A stretch of 64,000 bases of DNA, taken from assembly GCF_009754945.1 (NCBI RefSeq), contig NZ_WPIN01000004.1, positions 496,001 to 560,000 on the forward strand, in the 5' to 3' direction. Position 1 is the first letter of the stretch. Each line of letters starts with the position of its first letter. Shown here in pieces: positions 26,646 through 33,915 of the stretch. The notes beneath the pieces are model-generated. The model saw only the letters and a list, made by a program, of their open reading frames with translations. It had not been told where the DNA came from and made no database searches. A program made the position numbers and the translations under genes. Source of the stretch: Spirosoma arboris (lineage in GTDB: Bacteria > Bacteroidota > Bacteroidia > Cytophagales > Spirosomataceae).

Positions 26646-27460
26646 GCACTATGTCGACATACCCATCTGAGGTTATCTTAATTATTTCAATTGGTACCTT
26701 GCTTTTACTTTCGTTAGGAGGTTTTATTACCTTACTACTCTTCCTTTATAAGCAACGCTACAAAACACATCAGCAAGAATTAATTGCGATTGAGGAAATC
26801 AACCAGCGTAAACTCCTTCAGTCTCAACTCGACACCCAGAATCAGACGCTTAAGCAGATCGCTCATGAGCTGCATGATAATATAGGGCAATTGCTTAGTG
26901 TGGTGGTTATGCGCCTAAATACCATTGAAGACGAAACCGCCGAATCTGTTACCGAGCAGTCTGTTCAGCAAACTCGCAACTTAGTACGAACGGTCATTGC
27001 GGATGTCAGGATGATGTCGAAAACTCTTGATTATGACACCGTTGGTCGATTTGGACTGCTCCCTAGTTTAACGCTAGAACTGGAGCGGATTGAGCAGGCC
27101 GGTCGTATACATACTCAGCTAAACACAATCGGTGAGCCCTATTCATTAGAAAAACAGACAGAAATGGTGCTATTGCGTATGACGCAGGAAGCGCTTAATA
27201 ATGCTATAAAACATGCTCAGGCCAAGACACTGACGGTAATGACCGATTATAGTGCCGACCCCTTTATACTCACCATTGTCGACGATGGTCGGGGTTTTAA
27301 TGTCTCGGAAGCTACAAGCCGAACGATTGATCAGTCTGGGTCGGGTCTGAATAACCTCCAGCACCGGGCCGGCTTACTGGGAGGTACGTGTATTATACGT
27401 AGCCAGCCCGGCGCTGGCTCCCGTATTGAGATTCGTATGCCGCGTAACCAATCTATTTAA
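26642..27460 (+). CDS. NarX/DesK-type sensor histidine kinase (HisKA_3)
   Basis: A 272-residue kinase. One membrane helix (residues 10-36) is followed by a coiled-coil linker (40-72), the HisKA_3 domain with the phosphoacceptor His78 in HELHDNIGQ, and the HATPase_c domain (RMTQEALNNAIKHA, VDDGRGFN, GSGLNNLQHRAGLLGG). It has almost no extracytoplasmic part, so it probably senses through a partner, most likely the membrane protein encoded just upstream. Start is a GTG at 26642 overlapping the upstream TGA; an ATG at 26651 is the alternative. The matching response regulator follows after 107 nt. Confidence 0.88.
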   Translation: MSTMSTYPSEVILIISIGTLLLLSLGGFITLLLFLYKQRYKTHQQELIAIEEINQRKLLQSQLDTQNQTLKQIAHELHDNIGQLLSVVVMRLNTIEDETAESVTEQSVQQTRNLVRTVIADVRMMSKTLDYDTVGRFGLLPSLTLELERIEQAGRIHTQLNTIGEPYSLEKQTEMVLLRMTQEALNNAIKHAQAKTLTVMTDYSADPFILTIVDDGRGFNVSEATSRTIDQSGSGLNNLQHRAGLLGGTCIIRSQPGAGSRIEIRMPRNQSI

Positions 27461-27567
27461 TAAGTATCCGTACTAGCAAATACATTAAAATAATTAAATG
27501 TAACTGTTGCATTCATTGGTTTAGGGCTCTACTTTTCAGGCCACATTGTTATGTCCTCTTTTAACCT

Positions 27568-28218
27568 ATGTCCGTGTCCATTACTATTGTCGACGATCAT
27601 CGCCTGGTAGCCGAAGGGCTATCAAACCTGATTCAGAAGTTTGATGGCTATGAAGTCCTGTTTGTCGCTGAAAATGGCCGCGATTTGCTTGATCAATTAG
27701 ACCGAAATGCCCAAATTCCAGACATTGTCCTGCTTGACTTAAGCATGCCTATTATGGATGGCTTCGAGACAGCGCTGCAACTTCGAGAACTTTATCCGAC
27801 TGTGCGCGTGCTGGCTTTATCGATGACCGACCGCGAAGACCATATTGTACGTATGGTGCGAAATGGAGCACGTGGTTATTTGCTCAAAGATTGCCGCCCA
27901 TCCGAATTCCGCCAGGCCCTAACCGATGTAATGACGAAAGGGTATTACTACTCTGATTTTCTAACGACAAAGCTTATCCATAGTCTGAATACGCCTAATG
28001 GACAAAGTGCTGTTACAAATTTCAATTTGAATGATCGCGAGCACGAATTTTTGAGAATAGCCTGCAGTGAACTAACCTATGCGGAGATAGCCGATCAAAT
28101 GTGCGTAGCCGCCCGAACAGTAGATGGCTATCGTGAAGTAGTTTTCCAAAAGATGAACGTTCGCACTCGTGTAGGAATGGTTATTGAGGCTGTACGGCAT
28201 GGCCTGGTCAAATTTTAA
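27568..28218 (+). CDS. NarL/FixJ-family response regulator
   Basis: A 216-residue regulator. Receiver domain: ITIVDDHRLVAEG at the N-terminus with the acidic pair, phosphoacceptor Asp57 in VLLDLSMPIMDG, and the conserved Lys in YLLKD. C-terminal LuxR-type HTH: LNDREHEFLRIACSELTYAE then IADQMCVAARTVDGYREVVF. The HTH is slightly atypical (VDGYRE where VxxHRx or VxxYRx is common). It pairs with the kinase upstream. The 107-nt gap may hold its own promoter. Targets are unknown. Confidence 0.9.
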   Translation: MSVSITIVDDHRLVAEGLSNLIQKFDGYEVLFVAENGRDLLDQLDRNAQIPDIVLLDLSMPIMDGFETALQLRELYPTVRVLALSMTDREDHIVRMVRNGARGYLLKDCRPSEFRQALTDVMTKGYYYSDFLTTKLIHSLNTPNGQSAVTNFNLNDREHEFLRIACSELTYAEIADQMCVAARTVDGYREVVFQKMNVRTRVGMVIEAVRHGLVKF

Positions 28219-28288
28219 TTGACTTCTGGGCGAGCCCTAGTTTTGATCTGAGGTTTATTGGGGGATTTTTATCCGACTTTTATAAAAA

Positions 28289-28473
28289 CAGATCGCCGGA
28301 CAACTGTCCGGCGAAACTGCCATCAGGAAGGTGTAGTGGATAAGAGCGATGCTACAAAATTGAGGAATAGAAACTTAGTAGAATAGGGGAAATTAGCCTG
28401 AAATTTGAAGGTGAAATAAGCGGTGTTGGATACGGGAATTTTCCCGTATCCAACACCGCTTATTTCACCTTCA
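28289..28473. repeat. Structured intergenic repeat, copy B, with 66-bp palindrome
   Basis: It opens with a hairpin at 28293-28314 (arm TCGCCGGACA, 2-nt centre) followed by GAAACTG, TCAGGAAGG and TGGATAAGA as in copy A at 25281-25459. It ends in a long palindrome: arms 28407-28438 and 28441-28472 are exact reverse complements with only TT between, and 28406/28473 also pair. The centre of that palindrome is the same GATACGGGAATT motif as in copy A. Compared with copy A, all three changed stem positions of the first hairpin are compensated. Confidence 0.8.
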
Positions 28474-28475
28474 GC

Positions 28476-28483
28476 TATCTTTG
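28476..28483 (+). promoter_or_regulatory. Candidate -7 box TATCTTTG for epimerase operon
   Basis: TATCTTTG fits TAnnTTTG and stands 17 nt before the ATG at 28501, directly after the long palindrome. The expected -33 position falls inside the palindrome's right arm, so cruciform formation or protein binding there could affect this promoter. Confidence 0.5.
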
Positions 28484-28500
28484 TCGAAATCTTCAGATGC

Positions 28501-29523
28501 ATGCAGTTGTTTTTTCACCAGGTTGATCTCCGACTGAACCATACATTTACCATTGCTCACGATAGTCGCGATGTGCAGCCAACGCTTATTGTCGAGCTTC
28601 GCGATGGTGCATACCGGGGTTTTGGGGAGGCCACCGCTACACGCTATTACGGAATCACTATTGAGGGTATGGTGGCTGCACTTGAAGCCATCCGCGATCG
28701 TATCGAAGCGCATAAACTACTTGATCCTGAGCGGTTTTGGGGCGACATGTACACGCATCTGGTATATAATCCGTTCGCACTCTGTGCGCTTGATCAAGCT
28801 GCCTGGGATTTGTGGGCTAAACGTCAGGGCCAGCCACTTTACAAAATCTGGAATCTCGATCCGACTAGTAGCCCCCTGACTGACTACACCATTGGACTTG
28901 ATTTGCCGGAGAAGATGGTCGAGAAAATGCAGGAACGTCCCTGGCCACTCTATAAAATTAAACTAGGTCGGCCAGAAGAAGATATAAGCCTTGTTCAGAC
29001 ATTACGCCAGCATACTGATGCAGTATTTAGGGTAGATGCGAACTGTGGTTGGTCGCTGGGAGATGCGATTTCTAAGTCGAAGCTATTGCGTGGCTTGGGC
29101 GTTGAGTTTATTGAACAACCGCTCCCTGCCGATGATTGGGAAGGTGCCAAACAGGTATATCAAGCGAGCGCTCTACCCATTATTGCTGACGAAAGCTGTA
29201 TTGTTGAAGCTGATGTTGATCGTTGTGCAGGCTATTTTCATGGCGTTAATATCAAACTGACCAAGTGTGGAGGTATAACACCCGCCCGACGAATGATTGC
29301 CCGCGCCCGTGCGTTGGGTTTACAAGTAATGGTAGGTTGCATGACTGAGTCGAGCGTTGGTATTTCGGCCATTGCGCAGTTGCTTCCTTTACTTGATTAT
29401 GCCGACTTAGACGGAGCCATGCTGATTGCTAACGACCCAGCCATTGGCGTTACATTTGACTATGGTAAAGTCGTTTACGCCAATGAAAATGGCACAGGAG
29501 TGCGCCTAGTAACAAGAGAATGA
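28501..29523 (+). CDS. Dipeptide epimerase (L-Ala-D/L-Glu epimerase-like, enolase superfamily)
   Basis: A 340-residue enolase-superfamily enzyme of the muconate lactonising group. Acid/base lysines are in Lys152-Ile-Lys154 and Lys252/Lys255; metal ligands are Asp179 (VDAN), Glu205 (IEQPL) and Asp230 (IADES). Asp302-Leu-Asp304 is the DxD motif that binds the dipeptide amino end and marks dipeptide epimerases. It would epimerise an L-Ala-Glu type dipeptide, for example in murein peptide recycling. The ATG at 28501 is preferred to one at 28423, which lies inside the palindrome and adds 26 residues unlike the family. It overlaps the PLP gene by 4 nt (ATGA). Confidence 0.88.
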   Translation: MQLFFHQVDLRLNHTFTIAHDSRDVQPTLIVELRDGAYRGFGEATATRYYGITIEGMVAALEAIRDRIEAHKLLDPERFWGDMYTHLVYNPFALCALDQAAWDLWAKRQGQPLYKIWNLDPTSSPLTDYTIGLDLPEKMVEKMQERPWPLYKIKLGRPEEDISLVQTLRQHTDAVFRVDANCGWSLGDAISKSKLLRGLGVEFIEQPLPADDWEGAKQVYQASALPIIADESCIVEADVDRCAGYFHGVNIKLTKCGGITPARRMIARARALGLQVMVGCMTESSVGISAIAQLLPLLDYADLDGAMLIANDPAIGVTFDYGKVVYANENGTGVRLVTRE

Positions 29524-30635
29524 GCGAAAAAGCGAAAGACCGGGCCGACGTTCGGCAAAAGGGTGAAAATTTTGTAATCAGCCACCTTCCAAACCGAACG
29601 ATAGTTCATGAGGAGAAAGTATATCGTTTTTTTAGTGGTACCGCTTATTTGGGATTACCGCAACATCTGTCTTTCCAACACTTGATGGCGGACGCCATTG
29701 GTCGATATGGAACCGTTTTTGGTAGCTCGCGCAACGGCAATGTTCGCCTTGGTATTTATGAAGTAGCCGAAGCGAAGATGGCAGATGCCACTGGTGCTGA
29801 GTCTGCATTGACGGTATCGTCTGGTATGATGGCTGGACAGGTCGTTATTAACTGGCTACGTGGACAGAAAGGCACATTTGTGTATGCGCCAGCTGCCCAT
29901 CCGGCGCTCTGGCATGAACCGGTAGTTGCGTTGCCTTCGATCTCATTTGCCGATTGGACTAATCAACTTTCCCGTCAACTGCAAACCGTTGCTTCTGGAC
30001 CGGTTTTTATTTTGGCCAATGCCCTAAATGCCGTCCGTTCAGATTATTATGATTTTGATTGGGTCAATGACTTGCCCGACGATCGACCCATTACGCTCGT
30101 TGTCGACGATTCGCACGGGTTGGGTGTCCTCAACCAAGGGCGAGGTATTTGGCCACAAATCAGCCATAAATCCAATGTTCAATTGATTGTCACCGCTTCG
30201 CTGGCAAAGGCGATGGGCATGCCAGGTGGAGTAATTTTCGGTGAGGCTACTACGTTGACCAATCTTCGCCGAACAGCATTTTTCGGGGCTTGTTCGCCTA
30301 TGCCTCCCGCAAATTTGGACGTCTACCTGCAGGCAGATGCGTTGTATGCCGAAGGCTATGAGCGACTTCAGCAAAACATCTTGCTGGCCGAGAAACTACT
30401 GCTACCAACAAGCTTATTTCGCCATGCGACCGGCTATCCGGTTTTCTTCACGGAACATGATGAGTTGTACAAACACCTGCTTGAAAACGAAATCCTGATA
30501 TACTCATTCGCTTACCCAACTGCCAATGATCGTGCTAACACACGCATTGTAATCAGTGCGTTTCATACTTCAGAAGATATTCAGGAGTTAGCTGATTCGG
30601 TTAATGAGTTTCAACGCAGAGGTCGCAAGGGATAA
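29520..30635 (+). CDS. Alpha-oxoamine synthase-like PLP enzyme
   Basis: A 371-residue fold-type I PLP enzyme close to 8-amino-7-oxononanoate synthase and glycine C-acetyltransferase. TVSSGMMAGQ (98-107) is the phosphate-binding start, VVDDSHGLGVLNQGRG (194-209) holds the Asp and His of the PLP site, and Lys230 in TASLAKAMGMPGG is the Schiff-base lysine. Biotin-type motifs are only loosely kept, so I would not call it BioF. Start overlaps the epimerase stop, so the two probably act on one pathway with amino acid or dipeptide substrates. The last codons lie within the left arm of a palindrome. Confidence 0.8.
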   Translation: MSEKAKDRADVRQKGENFVISHLPNRTIVHEEKVYRFFSGTAYLGLPQHLSFQHLMADAIGRYGTVFGSSRNGNVRLGIYEVAEAKMADATGAESALTVSSGMMAGQVVINWLRGQKGTFVYAPAAHPALWHEPVVALPSISFADWTNQLSRQLQTVASGPVFILANALNAVRSDYYDFDWVNDLPDDRPITLVVDDSHGLGVLNQGRGIWPQISHKSNVQLIVTASLAKAMGMPGGVIFGEATTLTNLRRTAFFGACSPMPPANLDVYLQADALYAEGYERLQQNILLAEKLLLPTSLFRHATGYPVFFTEHDELYKHLLENEILIYSFAYPTANDRANTRIVISAFHTSEDIQELADSVNEFQRRGRKG

Positions 30636-30689
30636 GGCAAAGATCACAAAGATTCTTTGCGCTACCCTTTGCGACCTCTGCATTGAAAC
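30608..30689. repeat. Long imperfect palindrome over the 3' end of the PLP gene
   Basis: Arms 30608-30642 and 30655-30689 are reverse complements apart from a few changes. They contain units such as GCAGAGGTCGCAA and GGCAAAG. I recall similar CGCAGAGGTCGCAAAGG strings between genes in other Bacteroidota. The left arm encodes the final residues of the PLP protein and its stop (30633-30635). It lies between convergent genes and may work as a two-way terminator. Confidence 0.8.
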
Positions 30690-30693
30690 CACT

Positions 30694-31533
30694 CTATTTC
30701 AAACCTTCTAGAAACGCCAGACTTTCGGGCATTTGCTCCATTGAACGCGACGATTCGTCTTCGATGAAAAAATGTTTCACTCCCGATTTTTTTGCCTGTT
30801 TCATAATGGCCGCAATACCCACATCGCCCTTACCCAGGACGACATTCGACTCTACATCGGAGTGACCCGTTTGACTGTCGGGGGTACCAGGTTTACGGTC
30901 TTTGAGGTGCATTAGCAGGAAGCGTTTGTGGTACTTCTGCAACAGCGCGACGGGGTCATAGCCGGGAGATTTTACCCAAAATACATCCATCTCGAAATTG
31001 ACCGATTTGGGATCTAGATTTTCGACCAGGTAATCGAAAAATGTGCCGTCTTTATACGTCTGAAATTCGTAGCCATGATTGTGATAACATAAGGTAAGAT
31101 CGTTACCTGCCAGTAATTTACCCGCAGTATTAAATACATCGATGGCCCGGTCGGCATCCTGTATCGTAAACGCATCGCCAGCGTGGGGAATCCAGGTGCA
31201 GACGATATACTTTACACCTAAAGCCTTAGCTTCGGCAATAATTTTGGGCACGTTCGAATCTAAATCTTCGAAACTTGCTCCGGTGCTGATAGCTTTAATG
31301 CCATTCTGATCCAGTAATTTACGGAAATCAGGTAAGCTAAGTCCGTAGGTTCCGGCAATTTCAGCCTCCCGAAAACCCATTTGTTTCACCTTTGCCATCG
31401 TACCCGGAACATCTTGTGCAAACTGGGTACGAAAGCTGTACAGTTGCAGACCAACCGGCGCGGGTTTTTGCGCCAGTGCTACCAGACTACATAAGAGTAG
31501 GCCAGCGAGTAGAAAAGTAGCGTTAGCTTTCAT
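30694..31533 (-). CDS. Secreted sugar phosphate isomerase/epimerase-like TIM barrel
   Basis: A protein of about 279 residues with a signal peptide (MKANATFLLAGLLLCSLVALAQ) and an AP-endonuclease-2/xylose isomerase-like TIM barrel. Visible are GLQLYSFRTQF, CYHNHGYEF and NFEMDVFWV (metal ligands), and HLKDRKPG. Such exported proteins in Bacteroidota act on sugars or glycosides, but substrates are mostly unknown. The start at 31533 is chosen for the signal peptide; an upstream ATG at 31560 adds nine residues. It is the first of three minus-strand genes in this direction of reading, with short gaps to the DUF1338 gene. Confidence 0.85.
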   Translation of the reverse strand: MKANATFLLAGLLLCSLVALAQKPAPVGLQLYSFRTQFAQDVPGTMAKVKQMGFREAEIAGTYGLSLPDFRKLLDQNGIKAISTGASFEDLDSNVPKIIAEAKALGVKYIVCTWIPHAGDAFTIQDADRAIDVFNTAGKLLAGNDLTLCYHNHGYEFQTYKDGTFFDYLVENLDPKSVNFEMDVFWVKSPGYDPVALLQKYHKRFLLMHLKDRKPGTPDSQTGHSDVESNVVLGKGDVGIAAIMKQAKKSGVKHFFIEDESSRSMEQMPESLAFLEGLK

Positions 31534-31580
31534 GAATGGAGGGTTTAAGGATGGTTTCAAGTTAAACCTGAAACAGTAAA

Positions 31581-32486
31581 CTATCTACCTGTTTGGGTCG
31601 TAAACGTACTTTCGAAAATCTTGTCGGCATTGCCTGTTTCAAAACCTTCGCGTCGGTGCTGACGAGTAATCTGATCGATGGGTAAGTCGCGAAACGGAGG
31701 TAATACACGTCGTTCGGCAAATTCCACGTAAGAACCCGCAATCCGGAATGTAGCTCCACCGGCAAATTCGGCATCAATCATCTGCGCTATAGTAGAGGCT
31801 TGCCGCAAATCACCGTCTGGGCTAACTTTTATAGTGCCTCCTGCCGAGTTGAGTCGAAAACCCCGGTTTTCCAGAAAGGCGACAAATTCGTCGATGGTAT
31901 TATAACCTGCTTTGAGGTTATGAACGCTGATTGTAAAATGATTCAGGTAATAGCGGTTATAAATTACCCAGGCGGCATACTCGCTTTCTGCCAATAGGGT
32001 TTGATAATCAGCTAGAGTGGGTGTTTCCCAGAGAGGTTGATGTAGAAACTGATCGACGGCGTCGGCATTGTCCAGATCCAGCGAATCAACTGGATCGCTC
32101 GTTACCGTGTCGGTATACCGATGAATGATCTGCTGAGCTTCCTCAGAGAGTTCATGCACGCGCAGTTCACTGGCGAAAATGCGCGGATAATGTGGCTCTG
32201 GTGGGCTGTACCAATAGGCCGTTAATTTCTTTCCAGTGAAATTGAATTCGTCTCGTTTCTCATAACCATAATGAAGGAAAATCTTCTCGAACGATGCGAT
32301 ACCGAGATTGGGTACACCCATTGTCCGGAAGGCAATGTGGTCGTTTTCAATCTCGCCTGGCGATTGAATAATGCCTTCGTTAAGCATGGCATTAATAACA
32401 TTCTGCACATCGGGAACGCGCTCGCTGTATCGGCGCATCAGACCACCTAGTACGCCATCGAGCGTTTGAGTTGGTGAAGTAGTCAT
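31581..32486 (-). CDS. DUF1338 protein, 2-oxoadipate dioxygenase/decarboxylase-like
   Basis: A protein of about 301 residues of the DUF1338 family (HglS/YdcJ type). Family members are Fe(II) enzymes that turn 2-oxoadipate into 2-hydroxyglutarate in lysine breakdown. ENDHIAFRTMGVPNLG near the N-terminus and HFTISVHNLKAGYNT in the middle hold the likely metal histidines, and SYVEFAERRVLPPF near the C-terminus supplies the glutamate. It is on the short side of the family. The start at 32486 leaves 13 nt after the thioesterase stop; a longer start at 32537 would overlap that gene. No other lysine catabolism genes are nearby. Confidence 0.82.
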   Translation of the reverse strand: MTTSPTQTLDGVLGGLMRRYSERVPDVQNVINAMLNEGIIQSPGEIENDHIAFRTMGVPNLGIASFEKIFLHYGYEKRDEFNFTGKKLTAYWYSPPEPHYPRIFASELRVHELSEEAQQIIHRYTDTVTSDPVDSLDLDNADAVDQFLHQPLWETPTLADYQTLLAESEYAAWVIYNRYYLNHFTISVHNLKAGYNTIDEFVAFLENRGFRLNSAGGTIKVSPDGDLRQASTIAQMIDAEFAGGATFRIAGSYVEFAERRVLPPFRDLPIDQITRQHRREGFETGNADKIFESTFTTQTGR

Positions 32487-32499
32487 AATTGAGGATCGG

Positions 32500-33264
32500 T
32501 TAATTATCTTCCCAAATGCTTCTTGCCTGTAGTACATCTTTACCCGTTTCGGGGTAAATAATCCGGTGCAGGAAGGCCGTTGGAGTCTCAGCTACCGACT
32601 GTATCTGCAATTGGTCGCGCCAGTGGCTTTCGGCCCGGTAAACTAAATCAATTTCGGCTAATTTCCGCGTTTGCAGTATCTCACTATCAACGGCTTCGAT
32701 AAGCCATTCGACATAGGCCACGTTATTGACGTGCTGATTCTGGTCGATGCTTAGCCAGCCTACTTCTATGTTTTTTGTCTGGGTTGGGTCAAAGTCAGTT
32801 GCCTGAAAAATAGGTCTGGACGATAGTTTTGCCAGGGGGGTAACAGTCGTTTGGGGAATATCCGCTGGCAGGCTCAGGCTACGGATAAAATCAGGCAGCG
32901 ATACCATGGCTCGCTTTTCCATACTAAAAACGAGCCATGTGCTGGTCGCATCGGCCAGCAAGGTTCCGTCTTCGGCCAAGACCTGAAACTCACGATAGAT
33001 AAAATATTTCTCAACCTCAGTAGGGTAGGTTAGTAGCTGAATAGTCTGGCCATAGCGAGGATACTCGTGCATTCGAAGCCGGAAGCGCATCAGCATCCAG
33101 CCAAATCCCCGCGCTGCCAAATCAGCAATCCCAATGCCATACTCAATTGCATTTCGATTCGCCGATTCCTGCATCAGGTTCATCAGAGCCGAAATATTCA
33201 TTCGCCCGAAAGCGTCGCACTCATAACCGCGCAACGTAAAGGTATCAGTCTGGATAAATGCCAT
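32500..33264 (-). CDS. Acyl-ACP/acyl-CoA thioesterase (double hotdog)
   Basis: A protein of about 254 residues made of two hotdog halves. First half: RGYECDAFGRMNISALMNLMQESANRNA and RFRLRMHEYPRYGQTIQLLTYPTEV; second half: EVGWLSIDQNQHVNNVAYVEWLIEAV, where the N-x-H-x-x-N block holds catalytic residues of FAT-type thioesterases. It releases fatty acids from acyl-ACP or acyl-CoA. Start taken at ATG 33264 rather than 33279 because the family begins close to MAFIQTDTFTLRGYE. It is first in a three-gene minus-strand run with the DUF1338 and isomerase genes, whose functional link is not clear. Confidence 0.85.
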   Translation of the reverse strand: MAFIQTDTFTLRGYECDAFGRMNISALMNLMQESANRNAIEYGIGIADLAARGFGWMLMRFRLRMHEYPRYGQTIQLLTYPTEVEKYFIYREFQVLAEDGTLLADATSTWLVFSMEKRAMVSLPDFIRSLSLPADIPQTTVTPLAKLSSRPIFQATDFDPTQTKNIEVGWLSIDQNQHVNNVAYVEWLIEAVDSEILQTRKLAEIDLVYRAESHWRDQLQIQSVAETPTAFLHRIIYPETGKDVLQARSIWEDN

Positions 33265-33468
33265 GCCATAAAGGTACAACTAAGCTTGAGTCACGCGCCA
33301 ATCTGTGAAACCGTTAATGTAAAGACTCGCTTTTCGGGTAATTAAGCCCCAGGGGGTAACGCTTTTTAAATCTATCAAGTAGGTTTTTCTTGCATATTGG
33401 TTTATTTATAAATTGATTATTGATATTAAAAAAAATGTTTACATATTGATATAGCTCTCCTCCTCACA

Positions 33469-33777
33469 ATGCAACTACTCCACCGTTCTCCTAAGCAAAT
33501 TTTTGAGCCCTCTGATGCTTTTTGCCTGAACCAGGGGCTTTCTGACCTAACTCGTTGTGAATGGAAAATTTTACTACACGTAGCCACTGATCTGACAAAC
33601 CTTGAAATCGCGGAAAAACTTTGCCTGACCCCAAAAAGCGTTGAAAACTACCGCACGCGCATCGGGACTAAACTGGATTTGAAAGGTTGGCATAAATTGG
33701 CAAAGTTTGCCCGCAAGCATGCTGATGAATTAAGGCGATGTTATCAACAGGAAATGGGAAAACTACCTCCGAAATAG
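33469..33777 (+). CDS. Small LuxR-type HTH protein
   Basis: A 102-residue protein with a single LuxR/GerE HTH: LTRCEWKILLHVATDLTNLE, IAEKLCLTPKSVENYRTRIG and KLDLKGWHKLAKFARKH. There is no receiver or sensor domain; the first 25 residues are not recognisable. Free-standing HTH proteins of this kind may be DNA binding subunits or respond to a ligand through partners. It is 138 nt upstream of the large JAMM-domain gene and in the same direction, so it might control it; this is not shown. Confidence 0.8.
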   Translation: MQLLHRSPKQIFEPSDAFCLNQGLSDLTRCEWKILLHVATDLTNLEIAEKLCLTPKSVENYRTRIGTKLDLKGWHKLAKFARKHADELRRCYQQEMGKLPPK

Positions 33778-33849
33778 AGTTACTTATCAAAAACTGAGGG
33801 GTTTTCCCTCTTTCACCGAGTATATCAGCGGAATACCTTTGACACAGAA

Positions 33850-33888
33850 AAAGCCCCACGACAGTTTGGCGACCGGACGCGGGGCTTT
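33850..33888. terminator. Hairpin with U-tract on the minus strand
   Basis: Arms 33850-33860 and 33878-33888 pair over 11 bp with one mismatch around AAAGCCCC. The T run (five T) follows the stem when read on the minus strand, while on the plus strand only TTT is present. It sits in the HTH-JAMM gene gap and could partly stop transcription between them. No minus-strand gene needs it. Confidence 0.5.
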
Positions 33889-33915
33889 GAGCAGTTCAAT
33901 GTTTCACCATTAAAC

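Noticed and set aside
28423..28500. Longer start of the dipeptide epimerase at 28423
   Set aside because: It would translate the long palindrome and place the TATCTTTG box inside the gene; residues 1-26 do not fit the family.
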